A model generated the notes under the pieces. It did not search any database and had not been told where the DNA came from. It saw only the letters and a program-made list of their open reading frames with translations. Below, one piece after another: positions 12,013 to 24,687 of a DNA stretch of 64,000 nucleotides. Origin of the DNA: Arctopsyche grandis (taxonomy: Eukaryota; Arthropoda; Insecta; Trichoptera; Hydropsychidae); NCBI RefSeq assembly GCF_051622035.1, contig NC_135358.1:20350001-20414000 (forward strand), written 5' to 3'. How positions within the stretch are numbered: the first letter of the stretch is position 1; the number at the start of each line of letters is the position of its first letter. Both the position numbers and the translations under genes were made by a program.

Positions 12013-14403
12013 TTTCCCATTGTCCTTTCCAGAAATGTAACAAAACCAAAGGACAAATTTTCGTCCTAAGACAATAATTTATAGCATACAATAAATGTGT
12101 TGATCATGGTCATGTAGCCGCATTCGATATCGAGTAGACATGCATTATTTAAAAAAGTCAGTAATGATTTATCAAATATTGTCCCTGTCTTCGATCAAGT
12201 GCAAAAAAGTTTTTTTTACTAACCTATTTTTAGTTCGGAATCGATTTTTATTCGTTAAAATAGATTTATTTATTAGATATATGTACATATATACTTTTTT
12301 ATATGCGTACTATATGTTTATACTTTTTGAATTATCACTCTTTTTCCTATTATGCTGTAGATTAACATTAGAATAATATAATACTATGATTACTAACCAA
12401 ATTAAATTAAATTGTAAAATAGAAAATGATCAGTAGATCAGTAGCTATTAAAATAGATATAAGATGTATTGTGAACATAATTTCGTAATAATAAAAAGCA
12501 TTTAAAAATCAATCAATTATCAAAATTTCATCAACACCATGTTTAGATAAGTATTTTTATCGTAGTCGTGTGTTCAAACTGCGATAATTTTACTGTAAAA
12601 AATTGTAAAAGTAGATCAAATAAAATTAATGGCATGGCAACATACTTACGCTTCTTAATAAACTTTTTTAAATCAAATACAATTTGAAACAAGCATATCA
12701 CAACATAAAATATCTTTTATAAGTTTGATGTCGGCTAAGCATATTTTCCGACAATTTTCCGAGACATGGCTTACTTTGTAGCAAACGCTTGCTAAAGTTG
12801 AACTTCCAAAGTATGTTCGGTGAAAATTTAGTTTCAAGTTTGAGGTTACCGTTCGAGACACATGCGCAATTTGCTAACTCGCTGCACTCTTACTCAATCA
12901 ATAATTCTGCGCAATGTTGAATCAGCTATCTCTTTCACATTTGCTACGAACAAAATACGCAAGAAAGAGATGGAAAAACTCACCCCTCTAGTTTCAGATA
13001 TACACAACCAGTGCGAAATAAACGTAAATTTAATTCATCAAAAAGGAGAATGTATCATGGAGTGATTCATTTAAATTTATCAAAATTCCAGTTTTAAATA
13101 AATTAATATTTATTAAAATAAAAACATTTTCATGTAAATTAATATAAAGTAATACAAGTGTCTCAATATGATGTTGTTTTTATTGAAATTTGGAAATAAA
13201 TTTCAACGCAAACATAACTAGTTGATTTTATTAAATGATTTAGGAATATAAAAAATATTTAATGAATATTTGATAATAGTGTGTATTGAATTTTTTTGTA
13301 TATTTGATTCAATTACATCAATGAATACATTTGCATATAATTATAATGAAACAATTTAATTCGTGCGTAAATAAATATTTTATTACAATATAAAAAAGTT
13401 TATACGCAACTGATCGCCACAGAGTTGTATTCAGATTTGAATGAAATTAAATTCACAATTTATGAATTATAATTCTCAAAAACTCTTTTTAAAATTAAGT
13501 GTGTTAAAGCTTCGTATATATGTACATACATATGTGTAATTAAAGAACTGACCTATTCAAAACATTAAAATTTCAAATAAGGATAACTTAAATTTATTTG
13601 TATCTATCGTAAATAAATAAATAAACAAAGAATTAGATAAGCAAGCTTTTATTTTCTGAAATGTGCATTAATATAATATACTAGTGTTGTACCCGATGAC
13701 ATATCATCGCATGGGTGTTGGCATTAGTTATTTAATGAAAAAAAAAAAATGAAATGTGTCGGTTCGATCCGCACGCGATCGAAGTTTTTTCAAATACCTA
13801 TTAAATATATTTAATTTAATATTTATATTTAATTGTTTAATATGAAAAAAAGCTAAAAAGTACATATAAAAAATATAAAACACCAATAGAAAAATTAATT
13901 AATTAAATAAATTTCCAATAGACGGCGGTAAATTCTCTGCCAAGAAGAAACATTGGTAGCAAATAGTATATATAGAAGTTTTTTTTCTTTTATTATTGTA
14001 TTCGTATATACGTTTTGGTAGTGGTTTAGCTATGACGTACATATGCATGTCAAATCGAAACGACTATTATAGTACGGCGAGCGTTATCTGAGACAGACAG
14101 ATATACATACACACAGACAGAATAGGGAATATTATATATTATTTGTATATGATTATTTAAATTTTACAAATAATTTCAAAATCAAGAGGTAATCAATTAA
14201 ATTCTCAATTTAAAATTTGTTTCAAATTGTGAGGATCTTCATATACATTATGAATACATAGTTCAATTCTTTGAAATTTCAAATAAAAATCAAAAACCTG
14301 TATCTTATTTTTTATTGATAGATGTAATATACAATATACAAATGAATCATTTCATTAATTGTTATTTCTTAAATACTAAACGTACGGTATACATATTACC
14401 GGT

Positions 14404-14811
14404 CTCCGTGACGGGCCGGAATGTGAAATGCCGGAAAACGCAAATATCGGAAGGCAAAGATCGAAAATCGAAAGATATTAAGTCGAAAGATCAAAAAAAA
14501 AAAGGGTGCATGGTAAACGGTACATATTCACGTACATACTCACTTAATTTGGGTGAGCAGGATACAACAGGAACAAGAGAAACAGGCTTTTCCTCCCGTA
14601 TTCTGCGCGCGAACATTAATACGGGAGGAAAAGCCTGTTCCTCTTGTTCCTGTTGTATCCTGCTCGCGCAAATTAAGTGAGTATGTACCGTTTACCATGC
14701 ACCCTTTTTTTTGATCTTTCAACTTAAGATCTTTCGATTTTCGATTTTTGCCTTCCGATATTTGCGTTTTCCGGCATTTCACATTCCGGCCCGTGAGGTA
14801 GACCCACATAC
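14404..14811. repeat. Dispersed palindromic family, fullest copy
   Basis: About 400 bp that is almost entirely one inverted repeat. Ends are GGTCTCCGTGACGGGCCGG and CCGGCCCGTGAGGTAGACC. Each arm carries GGAAGGCAAAGATCGAAAAT-like, GGGTGCATGGTAAACGGTAC and AGGATACAACAGGAACAAG blocks, with a small loop near 14605 (GCGCGCGAAC). Related copies lie at 8716, 10803 and 59062. It has no coding potential beyond palindrome-derived ORFs. It is best read as a foldback MITE of unassigned superfamily, because I find no clear target duplication. Confidence 0.88.
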
Positions 14812-14889
14812 ATATTACATACACTTTTATGTATGTATGTATTATATTTATATGCACATTTATTTAAATTAAATTTTCCAATCTAACAA

Positions 14890-15310
14890 TCCGGCTCTGC
14901 AGTGGTGCGTAGTTACCTGACGCTGCCGGCAAGATGGCCGCCCCGTGTTTTTAGTTTTCCACGGTCAGATCATTTTCCCGCACTTTACTCTAGCAACGAC
15001 CTAGTAGTTCGCTGTCAAGCCTCCCTCGAGCGTGCACCCGTCAGTTGTCTAGTAGCTCTAGAACAATTTCGACCGTGGAACCCGCCAATTTGGCACTCGG
15101 GGCTAATCAGTACCACGCTAGTCATTTCCAGATTTCCTATCTGCAAATCGACAAATTATCGCCAATAACACGCCTTTTATTTAACCAGTTTGATTATATC
15201 GCGAATTCGAATATCGGGCAGTCATCGACGATGAGCCGTTCCTCAAAATATTGATATTGTGTGTCGTGTGCACGTCGCTGCATTAACGTCGAAAATATGC
15301 TGTTTAATTA
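14890..15310 (+). promoter_or_regulatory. Possible promoter or first exon region, GC-richer island
   Basis: This stretch is clearly less AT-rich than its surroundings and contains GGCAAGATGGCCGCC (close to the YY1/Pho-type AAGATGGC motif). It could be the transcription start of the SV2-like gene, whose first recognisable exon on this strand is at 19674. That link is inference; no splice donor is certain. Confidence 0.3.
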
Positions 15311-16544
15311 AAGGTTCGTCCAGTGTTAAAATTTTATAAGTGCAAATTATGTATGTGTGTCTATGACAGCGCTCTTCAAACCTTGTGAATCGATTTAAAA
15401 TATATTGTTTTTTTTTTTTTAATATATTGCAATATATAGTATAGTATAATATATAGTATAGTATATGTATGTAGGTATCATCTAATAATATGATATTACA
15501 ATATATTGACATACATATGTATATGAAGTTGTAAAGCATTATTGGCTTTAATGTTAGACTGATTATATTTATATATACTTCTTATCAACTTCGTACAAAT
15601 TCAATGTTTAATCGTATTATTTATCTAATGATTAATTTTAATTGTTGAGTAGAGAAATAAAATATATCTGTACTGCATATTAATATTAAATTGCTTCAGT
15701 AGATTCGTACATGTTAATTTGATTTTTTGATTGAATACATTTTTTTTCAAATTCGTGTATATAAATTTTGATACAAGGTGGATGAAGAGAATCGATAGCA
15801 GATATTCAATAAAGAAAATGTGAAAATTGTGTTCTACAGTCGCTGTTTAGATATCGAACGCGGCTCACCTTTGATAGGGGGAAAAAGGTGCGACGGTTGG
15901 CCTTTAGCTTTAACCTTTCCGATAAAAAGGTTCCAGGTAAACAATGGCAAATAGATGTCTTAAGTTTGTTTGACATTTGATTTTCATTTACAATTTCTTT
16001 CTTTTTGCTTTCGTCGCATTCCATTCTAATCGAAAAAGTGTTTCAAATCGAGATACACACCTACATAGACGCGAATGAAGTTCCATCGGATTAATTGACA
16101 AATAGTTTATAATAAAATAGGTTGGTAATAATGCATATTTTATAATATTATAAATATCGCACTAAATTAATTAGCTATTGCACGCACAAAGCCAAATCAG
16201 CACGGGAGAATGGAGAAGGAAACAACACAAAAACGCTTTTTATTGCAGTGTTACGTAGCAGCATTAAAACGATTTAGCAATAACAAAGTAAACCCCTCTC
16301 ACATACACCGAAAAATTGCATCGTTACACTCATAAGCGTAACATTTATGTTTGCATAACAAAGATTTATTGTTTTGATAAGATTTGTTCTACCGTTACTA
16401 CCGTTGACAAATAACATTACGAGTATGTCGCATTACGTTTGTAAATATTTATGTATGTACATACGTACTTGTGTATATTTTAATTTTATTTTATTTTATA
16501 TTTATTTACTACCAACTTACCAATGTTATAAATACAAACATGTG

Positions 16545-16999
16545 TACAGTGACGTTCCTAGACTACGTGCCGCCCTTATGCGAAGTTTAAAAACCCGCCC
16601 TTTCTAAAAATTACATTTTTATTTCGTAAATTTATAATATTTGTCAATGAAAACATTTTAATGACATATGCACTGATCTAGTATATCAGTTTAGGATTGG
16701 CTGCCCACTATGAATGACAAATTATGTATTTATAATAAAGTATAAACGGAATAGAATAATTTCAATTTACAATAAATTACAATTATTTTTGTTATTTTTT
16801 TTCTTCGGTCTACCGCCCCTCGAAATGTGCCGCCCTTAGACGCCGCCTTACTTCCTCATGATACTCACCGAACGATACAGGATACCAGATCACGTGAAAT
16901 CATTTGCTCTTGTGACCTATTTGCGCACACATATTTAAATAAGGCTGTGTGATAGAATCGCAGAAATCTCCACGCCACGACACTGATATACACTGTATG
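16545..16999. repeat. Degenerate interspersed repeat
   Basis: The block GTGCCGCCCTTA occurs twice in direct orientation (about 16567 and 16827) around an AT-rich interior, as in decayed hAT-type MITEs. The right part (16905-16990; GCACACATATTTAAATAAGG, then GAAATCTCCACGCCACG) has a diverged second copy at 58355-58447. The true ends are not resolved. Confidence 0.45.
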
Positions 17000-17354
17000 C
17001 AGTGATGTGCTGCTAAAATTATAATAAACGGCTTGCACCTTCGCAGACCCCCCCCCCATTTTTATACAATTTTTTTGTTTTCAAATTAAAAAAGAAAAAT
17101 TTGAAATTATAAAAAATATATATTTTTATCATACATTATAAAATTATTTACTTAAATTACATAATTTAAACATTACATATCTATATGGGATCAAGCATTG
17201 TGTCCGTGTGAAAATTCGATCTGGAATTACAATTTAAAAAAAATATATATTTATAAATTTTTGTCCGGATTTTAACAACCAGCTCTCTGAAACCAAAATT
17301 ATTTTAGCAATCAGCTCGATGGAGCCGGTGCAAACCCAGAGTAGCACATCACTG
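17000..17354. mobile_element. hAT-type MITE with perfect 8-bp target duplication
   Basis: A 355-bp element whose ends are CAGTGATGTGCTGC and GTAGCACATCACTG, flanked on both sides by the identical octamer ACTGTATG. It is non-coding. Subterminal GGTGCAAACC and GGCTTGCACC blocks extend the inverted repeat. The perfect duplication suggests a younger insertion than its neighbours. Confidence 0.9.
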
Positions 17355-17497
17355 ACTGTATGTACAGTATTTTTCAAACTTTGATGCGGTTTCTTGAATG
17401 TATCATGTTCGTGAAATAGCACAGTCTCAGTATTTGTAGCGTACGTACACTCAGTAAATGGTAATTGGATTATTAGTAGACTACGGACCCAAAGCGC

Positions 17498-17588
17498 GCC
17501 GCTCATTGTTCAATTGTTGTAAATGCTTTGTAAAAAAGGTTCGGCAAACCTTTAACAATGCATTTACAACATTTGAACAATGAACGGC
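17498..17588. repeat. Mini-palindrome MITE, complete copy
   Basis: About 90 bp: GCCGCTCATTGTTCAATTG with TTGTAAATGC pairs with GCATTTACAAC and TGAACAATGAACGGC across a short loop (GGTTCGGCAAACC, itself near-palindromic). A half copy lies at 10617-10690. Confidence 0.8.
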
Positions 17589-17782
17589 ACCCTGGTTATC
17601 CGGGCTTTAATTATTAGTCACATTGCGGTGGTCATAAAGACAATTTTTGACATTAAAATCGCGAATACGCAATATTTGGCACTCAAGTTCTCGTTAGTAT
17701 GATAGTTATCGTTAGTATGATGGACTTTTCGGCTGCCAGATATAGAGATTTTAGTGACTTTGTGACCAGTAATCACTGAACC

Positions 17783-18161
17783 CATCCCGAATGTGAATCG
17801 CTACCAGGATAACCACCGCTACGAAAATTGCGCGCGCGGCCTCCTGTCGCCCGAAAATTCGTCGCAAAAGAAAATTGCCGTACAGGAAACTGCTCAAATA
17901 TTGCTTAGCAAATGCTTTTTTTACGAGATTTTTATTATTATCGACTAGAAATATGAATTTCGCATGTTAATACGGACATACGAGTCCGTAACGTCATTTT
18001 AGATTTGATAATAATAAAAATCTCGTAAAAAAAAAAGCACATGCTGAGTAATATTTGAGCAGGATTTGAGTTTACTTTACGCCAATTTTTCTGTGCGACA
18101 GGAGATCGCGCGCGCAATTTTCGTAGCGACGGTTATCCTTGTTGTGATTCACAATTGGGAT
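17783..18161. mobile_element. Palindromic MITE, about 380 bp
   Basis: The two arms share CATCCC, TGTGAATC, AGGATAACC, CGCTACGAAAATTGCGCGCG, CTCCTGTCGC and, further in, a TTTTTACGAGATTTTTATTA block facing its inverse. The centre is about 50 bp around 17960. It is non-coding. No target duplication is convincing. Confidence 0.8.
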
Positions 18162-18369
18162 GTAACCCGTTTACTATAAATTAGATATGGGATGAGATTT
18201 AAATTTAACATGTGTTTTCTCTAGAATTTTTTTCTTTATTTTACTTAGAGAGTTTTTTAAATTGCATTTATTACGTCGGACGTCAGTTGAAGATGAAATA
18301 GTGCATTTAGAGTGAACGGTATACTGGCGTCGAGGCGTCTGTGTCGTTGTTGTCGCTGGCGTTGTGATT

Positions 18370-18402
18370 TTGGTTGTGGTTGTGGTTGTGGTTGTGGTTG
18401 TG
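18370..18402. repeat. GGTTGT microsatellite
   Basis: Five to six tandem copies of a GGTTGT hexamer. They produce threonine/glutamine-proline-rich artefact ORFs on the minus strand. Confidence 0.85.
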
Positions 18403-19673
18403 ATCGGTGTGCGCTTTGGCCAATGGTCATTGACCACGGGCCGATGGCCATCGTCGTCGCTCACCCGTTCGCCGGTGGCTCGTCCCACGTCTAGAACCGC
18501 TCACCCGCTTTGCCTTTCTCCTTTACTAATTTACTAGTTCCGTTCGCCCCCCGGGGACTCCGCCCTCGGCTCGTGTCGCAGCCCCACCCTCACCCTCGCC
18601 TCACATCAACATTTCCCACTAGAGATAAATTGCAATTAGTCAAGGTACCGTTTGCATATCTTTTCTGATTACCATCAATTAACGGCCTATGCTATGATCG
18701 TCTCTTAGGATTTTAGAATTTTTTAAATGAAAAATAATCGATTTTGACGTTTCTCTGTCAGAACTGTCAAAATTTTAGACGCCTTTTTCTAGTCAAATCG
18801 AGCCAACTTATTATTTATTTCGCAAACAATATGCACACAAACAGTCGATTTATTTATTTGTATATACTATGATCAAATTTTATATGTGCAAGTATAATAT
18901 TAATTTAATTCATAATGCCCCTGCCAAGTGTTGAACAAATTTTATATATTTACAAATGGAATAAAAATATGATTTATGAAGCAGTAATACACTGAAATTT
19001 TCCATTTATACAAATAAATACAATTTTTTTTCTTTTCTTACATTACTTTATTATTATTTGATAGAAATCATTGTTAAATAGCTTTCTTATACCTGAAGAG
19101 TAAATCCATCAAATTTTATCAAAAACATTATCGAGATGAAGTTAGCAAACATACAAAAAAATAATAAATAACCAGTCGTCTTTAAATTATAAACATGTTT
19201 GCATTATTAAACGTTACTACGATTATTTTTCACTTTTCACATTTCTATTAGTGATCAAACGGCGCAAAATGGCAAAGTTTCAAACCGATCGGATGAATGT
19301 AGGAATTTTTTTCTGAACGATTAGCGAATTGAAACATAGTTGTAAAAAATAATAAAAAATGCCTTGTAAAAAAAAGTTGCCTTTTATAATGATAATAATT
19401 TATCGCATTTGGTGTTTAATATCATTGACAATTTCTAAATTTAATTTTAAATTGCACACATGAGTTATGAGTGTACACATAAAGCAATTCACTTTTTTTT
19501 TTATCTATAGCTATAAAATAAGTTTATTTTATTTACAATCCAAAGTTCCATGTTTTCCATAAACACTTTTTATATATTATAACACATACAATTTATTATA
19601 TGTATAATGCTTCTTTATGTATAGTTCTGCTGCTTAATAATGTTTTACTTTCATGTATTTTTGTTGTTTCAGA

Positions 19674-19891
19674 TGTGCTCACAAATTCGAACAGATTATT
19701 TGTTCCTTTCGTTGAATCTTGCAACACAGTTTTTATCGTCTGAATTAACAGTTTTAGACGTGAAAGAATGCCAAGACGAACTGATTGCATTTGATCGTCA
19801 ACAGTCCTCGATACGTGCGAAACTTTCTGAAATTTGCCATATTAACAAAAACAACTTTCAATCATGTCATCAGAGGAGCAGGCGTGCTTAG
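19674..19891 (+). CDS. Small ORF in the exon upstream of the SV2-like start (uORF or tail of another product)
   Basis: An acceptor-like TTTCAG ends at 19673 and the next base starts ATG TGC TCA. The frame stays open for 72 codons (MCSQIRTDYLFLSLNL at the start, CHQRSRRA at the end), then TAG. A donor-like CTCAG|GTTATG follows at 19935, and an acceptor-like CGGCAG at 20017 precedes the SV2-like ATG by 32 bases. The peptide is rather leucine-, serine- and glutamine-rich with an amphipathic middle (ECQDELIAFDRQQSS). I recognise no family. It could be an upstream ORF in the SV2-like leader, a separate small protein on a dicistronic message, or the last exon of an upstream protein. If it is only 5' UTR, the ORF is chance. 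Confidence 0.35.
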
Positions 19892-20049
19892 TTAGGGCAA
19901 GATCTGACTCTGAAAATTCTGGGAGAAATCTCTCAGGTTATGATCATATTCATCGTATATGATGTCAATAGTTATTAGTTGAATATGAATAAAGTTATTA
20001 TGGTATTTAAACGGCAGGTTTTGGTAGTATAGGTAGAGGTAGCAACAAA

Positions 20050-20262
20050 ATGGCGTATACTGAAGGCAGTACGGTGGGTGCGGAGAGTGGTAACGGCACC
20101 AATCCTAATAATTTGATGCTCCAGGAAGGTGTAGCGGACTCTAATGATAGTGGCGAGTTGATTGATTATCAGGATATGAGCGTTTTGTCACAATTTCACG
20201 AAGATGCAATCAAACAAGTAAGCATCGCTGCATAACAATAAAATTACCGACTTCATTTTCAT

Positions 20263-20294
<32 letters not shown>

Positions 20295-22719
20295 GATATG
20301 ATTATTGTTTTAAAAATGTTTTTAGGCTGGCTTCGGAAAACATCAATTTCTCATTGGTGGTGTTTTTGCACTGGTTTTTGCCGCATCCGGTATGGAATAT
20401 GCTTCCGTTTTGTATGTCTTGCCATCGGCCGATGTTGAATTTTGTATGACGACTCGGCAAAAGTGGTGGCTTAGTAAGCATAAAAATGTATATGTCGAAT
20501 TGTAATGGATTATTTTATAATTAATATTATTTTTTCTGTTTTATAGGTTCAATAACTTTGTTAGGAATCGGTTGTGGGTCAGTTTTATGGGGTAACCTGG
20601 CTGATCGAATGGGTCGCAGGCGTACTCTTGTATCATGTCTGTGTGTCAATGTTGTTTTTAGTGTAATAGCTGCGTTCATGCCCACCTATGGTCCATTTAT
20701 GATGGCACGGTGAGTTTTTTTTTTGTATTATTGCTAACTTTATGTTGTAAATTATACTTACATATGATTAATCGAATTTTGTATGGCATTGTAGATTTTG
20801 TTCTGCGTTTGGAGCAGGCGGAGCGCCCGTTTCTGCAGTAGCAGCTTTAGCAGAAGTTGTAGGTGGTGATGGAAATAGACGAGCACGTACTATTGGTCCG
20901 TTGCTGAGTGCTGCTGCTGCAGGAGCTCTCTTGGCAGCTGGTCTCGCAGTTATCGCTTTGCCACTTACTGGCAAAGATACCGTTCTAGAAAATAAGGAAC
21001 ACTTCAGTGCTTGGCACAGGTATCACCACTGTCTTTAATAATATTTATATTCCTTTATTATTGTATGTATACAAATAGTTCATTTATTTAATTTTTAGAT
21101 ATTTATTACTGTGTCCTATACTGACAATTATAGCCTTAATAACGTTAATTTGGATACATGAATCTCCACGATATCTTCTTGAGTGTGGTCGTGAAGTTGA
21201 AGCGCTTATGATCTATCAGGTTATTATCACTCGAAAAAGTCTTTGTGTTCTTTTGATATTTGTAATTACTAACGAAGGTTTATGATTATAGCGTATATAC
21301 AAAAAAAATCGATCCAGAACTGGGGGTAATGCTGGTGGTGGTGTGGGTGGAGGAAGCGGAGGTGGTGGATATCAATTGAGTGAACTTGAGCTACCGTCGA
21401 AAAGACCACATCATCGGCAACCTCCGGTAGCACCACCGCCTACATCTGTTTTAGCCGATATGGCTATAAGTATTCATCAGGTATTTTTTTTTTCTAATAA
21501 ACTATATAAATACTACCGTGTCATAGTATTTAACTAATCTCTTGTGTGTTGTTGTTTAGTTTGGAAATTCTTTCCTGCAATTGTTCTCTGCTCCGTTTTC
21601 TCGCACTACATACATGTTAATAGGAGCAATAGCAGCCACGCTCTTCTGTCACATTGCATTCTTCGTGTATGCACCAAACATGATAGTCAGAACGAAGAAC
21701 GCCGTCTTCCAAGCAAACACAGTCCTTAAAACAGGACTAAGTTTCGAAAACAAATTATTCAACGTCTCAATAGAGAACGTCATTTATGAGAATTCGACAT
21801 TTGTCAACTGCACGTTCAGAGACATTACATTCTCTCACGTCGTCTTCAGATATTGTAGTTTTTTCGACGCAGAATTCACTAACATAATGAGTTCCTTTAC
21901 ATTCTTCGAAGGCAGCTATTTCCAAGGGTCCAAGTGAGTATTTGAGTATGTTTCCCATGTTGTATATCTATCCTTCATTTTATAATACCCAATGATTTTA
22001 CTTCAGATTTATTGACACTGACTTGAATACTGCTCGTCACATGGACTCTGCGTGTCAGCTGGTCAATAGTACAATATTGGGTCTTTCACCAGCATGTCCA
22101 CTTGAAGCAGATCATAATATTTACATGGAGGAAGGAGTGCGAGCTAGAGCAGCAGCTAGTGGTTCTGCTTTAATTGCTATGCTAATAACTGCAATTTTGA
22201 TACCATTGTTAGGCAGAGTACCTACGACAGGTAAATAATAATGTATTATTAGATTTCTCATTGATATTTATTGTAGCGAAATCTATATAATTTTGTATTT
22301 TCAGTTGGGGCGTTAATATTAATGTCATTGTCCACTCCGGGGATGTACTTTATCAATAGTGAAACATCGATTATTATATTCGCATCAGTATTCACAGGAT
22401 TAATTGCCATAGCTTATGTTGGTCTCACTCTCATTATAGTAGAATCGTATCCGGTGCACTTAAGGTAAGTTTACTTGTGAAAAAATGCTTTAAAATGTTG
22501 TGATTATTCTATAAATTAATATAAAATTGCTTTTTTAGGTGTACGGCGCATGGATTTCTTTATTCTATAGGTCACTTTGCGGGCTTGATCGCGGCTGGAA
22601 TTTACGCCAATCTCACGTTGCACAGTTACATATTGGCAACGTTGTTAACGGCAGTGGTCGCTGTGATGGGCACCGTCTTCGCCACCAGATTGGTCGACAG
22701 CAGCACTAATCTGATGTAA
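20050..22719 (+). CDS. SV2-like transporter, major facilitator superfamily
   Basis: Ten coding exons: 20050-20217, 20326-20473, 20547-20709, 20795-21019, 21099-21219, 21292-21480, 21560-21933, 22007-22230, 22305-22464, 22539-22719. They read in one frame to 650 residues. The N-terminal tail is cytoplasmic-like (DSGELIDYQDMSVLSQFHED). Helices follow, with the MFS loop motif GNLADRMGRRRT at 121-132 and HESPRYLLE after helix 6. The central cytoplasmic loop is glycine- and histidine-rich. A large lumenal loop between helices 7 and 8 has phenylalanine every fifth residue or so (ENSTFVNCTFRDITFSHVVF), the pentapeptide-like fold known from SV2. The last four helices end in VDSSTNLM and TAA. Family knowledge places SV2-related proteins in vesicle membranes; the substrate is unknown. 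Start choice: the first Met of the exon, after a short leader intron. Confidence 0.9.
20265..20294. repeat. AT microsatellite
   Basis: About 30 bp of AT dinucleotides in the first coding intron of the SV2-like gene. Confidence 0.9.
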
Positions 22720-24645
22720 ACATGTTGATGTGGTTGACAATTTGTGATACATCGTAATTTCGTCGATATGAGGAACAAAATTTGTTAGTTTATTGTACAT
22801 TATATTAATATGAATTTACAATTTTTATTATTATCATTATATTTATACTATATAATAATAATCAACTTGTAAAAATGGTGAAATATTTTTTATCAAAGAG
22901 TTATTATTGGTTCGCTATTTTTCGACTTTTGAATCTGTAGACTGCATTGGAACTTCTAGTCATTTTTTTTCCCGATGATTTATTTTGCATTTGATGTTGA
23001 GATTTTTTTTCAAGTCGTTCGAAAATTTTAATTTTTTAAAGGAATGTGTATTCCAACTGGTTTTTGTTTTCTATTGTGTATGTATGTTTACTTACATAAT
23101 TTGACGTATAAATAGCTCGATTCTTAAAAGAACATACTGTTGTACATTTTAATAGAGTTGAGTGAGATGATAAGTTTAGGATGAGGTGCTATATAGTCGA
23201 CATTCTTTTCCCATTAAGCTAGTACATATTTCATATCTTATAACTATATGCCAACATTCACTTGAATGAGCTTCAAGATACTTACAAATTTTTGCACTAA
23301 TCGGAAGACTGATTCTTCGGAGATGCTTCTTGTGTAGCCGTTTTGACGCAATAGTCTTGCCTTCAACATTTTGCAATGTGAAATATACTCGTATGAATAG
23401 ACATTTTTACTAGTAAAATTATTTAGTTTTTACTGTTAATTGATTTTAAATTTGTACCTTTATTATTATACATATACATACAAGAGTGAAGTAAATATGG
23501 AATACTATATAACTTATCTTTAATTGCATATATACATCTTAAATTTTGTTGATTTTTATTAAAAAATACATTCAACCAAAATAATCTGTTGATTTACATA
23601 TTATCAACAATTCAGACGTTTCAAATAATTTGACATAGTTTAATTATGTAGTGATATCCAAATTTACATCTAGCTCTGTTTAGGGTATGTGAGATTTTTT
23701 TACTTTGTTATTTGTATATGTAATGCATATTACAAGTGAAATATGTAAGGTAATTCCATCATTATGTCATATGTATGTATAAAAAAAAGGTTTATAAAGT
23801 GTTACTGATCGAATATAAACTCAATAAAATGTGAGTATTCGCAGTGTTTTTTTTTTTATTATTCGATAGTAAAAGTCGACTGAGACCGACCTTAAAGTAA
23901 TAAATAGTGTTTAACTTTGAAAGGACGGTACATAGTAACTAAAGTGAAAATATTTTTTTTAAAACAATGTGAATTTATTCTGTGCAATACCAAAGACATT
24001 AAATAAATAATAAAAAATGACATGTGTGAAATAAATGTGATATTTTTGTTGCCATTTCTTTAACGCTAATTATTATAATCAAAAGTCAATATCCACGGTA
24101 ATTTTTAAGTAATTTGTGTTTACACAAGTTCACAAATAAAGATGACGAGTAGGTTTTCTTTTAAGATTGGTAGTTAGACATATTATTAGACTGCATTTTT
24201 TTACTATATTATTATATGATATATTCAATTTCGTTTCAATTATAATAATTATTTTCCAATATAGCAAAAATATTACATTGTATCTACGCTCGTTCGTATT
24301 GTATTAAATATTTTTAAGTAGTAACATGTGTTGTGAATCATGTAGTTTTTTTTTTATACTTGCTTAATAAGAGAACATTTCATACGCAATCCGTTGGAAC
24401 GATTTCGTTGGATCCATCGTGATGTATGTAAATTTAAAAAAAAATAACATATCGTGTACAGTCAATTATGCTTTTGAAAGCTCACTATAATTGTAGATAA
24501 ATTTTCTTACCATATTTCTACTATTGTAATTTTTTTATATGAAGACATTTTTTTCTTTGTACATTAGCGAAAATTGTAAATAAATTGTAATCCAATATGC
24601 GTTCGATACTGACGAGTCAGTACAATTTATTATAAAACAAAATTT

Positions 24646-24687
<42 letters not shown>

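Larger units (their letters stand above)
8347..14400. other. Repeat-rich spacer upstream of Amt
   Basis: No host gene is recognisable. It contains a partial copy of the dispersed palindromic family (8716-8861), half of a mini-palindrome (10617-10690), a full palindrome copy (10803-11035) and a hAT relic (11235-12012). Part at 13681-14130 resembles the ends of common arthropod interspersed repeats (TACCCGATGACATATCATCG) and has a CAGACAG-rich stretch at 14090-14130. Amt 5' non-coding exons could lie here but I cannot place them. Confidence 0.5.
15311..19673. other. Spacer or long 5' intron before the SV2-like gene
   Basis: No host coding exon is recognised. It holds a dispersed repeat (16545-16999), a hAT MITE (17000-17354), a mini-palindrome (17498-17588), a larger palindrome (17783-18161), a GGTTGT microsatellite (18370-18402) and a GC-rich patch at 18410-18620. 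The patch at 18410-18620 could be a promoter, but no motif decides it. Confidence 0.45.

Noticed and set aside
12862-13065. 67-codon plus-strand ORF
   Set aside because: Isolated in AT-rich repeat-containing spacer, no recognisable motif or splice context.
13681-13800. tRNA-like B box (GGTTCGATCC at about 13763), possible tRNA gene or SINE
   Set aside because: No matching A box at proper spacing and no cloverleaf could be drawn; it sits in a decayed interspersed repeat.
18174-18494. Thr- and Gln/Pro-repeat ORFs near 18174-18494
   Set aside because: Translation of the GGTTGT microsatellite in different frames.
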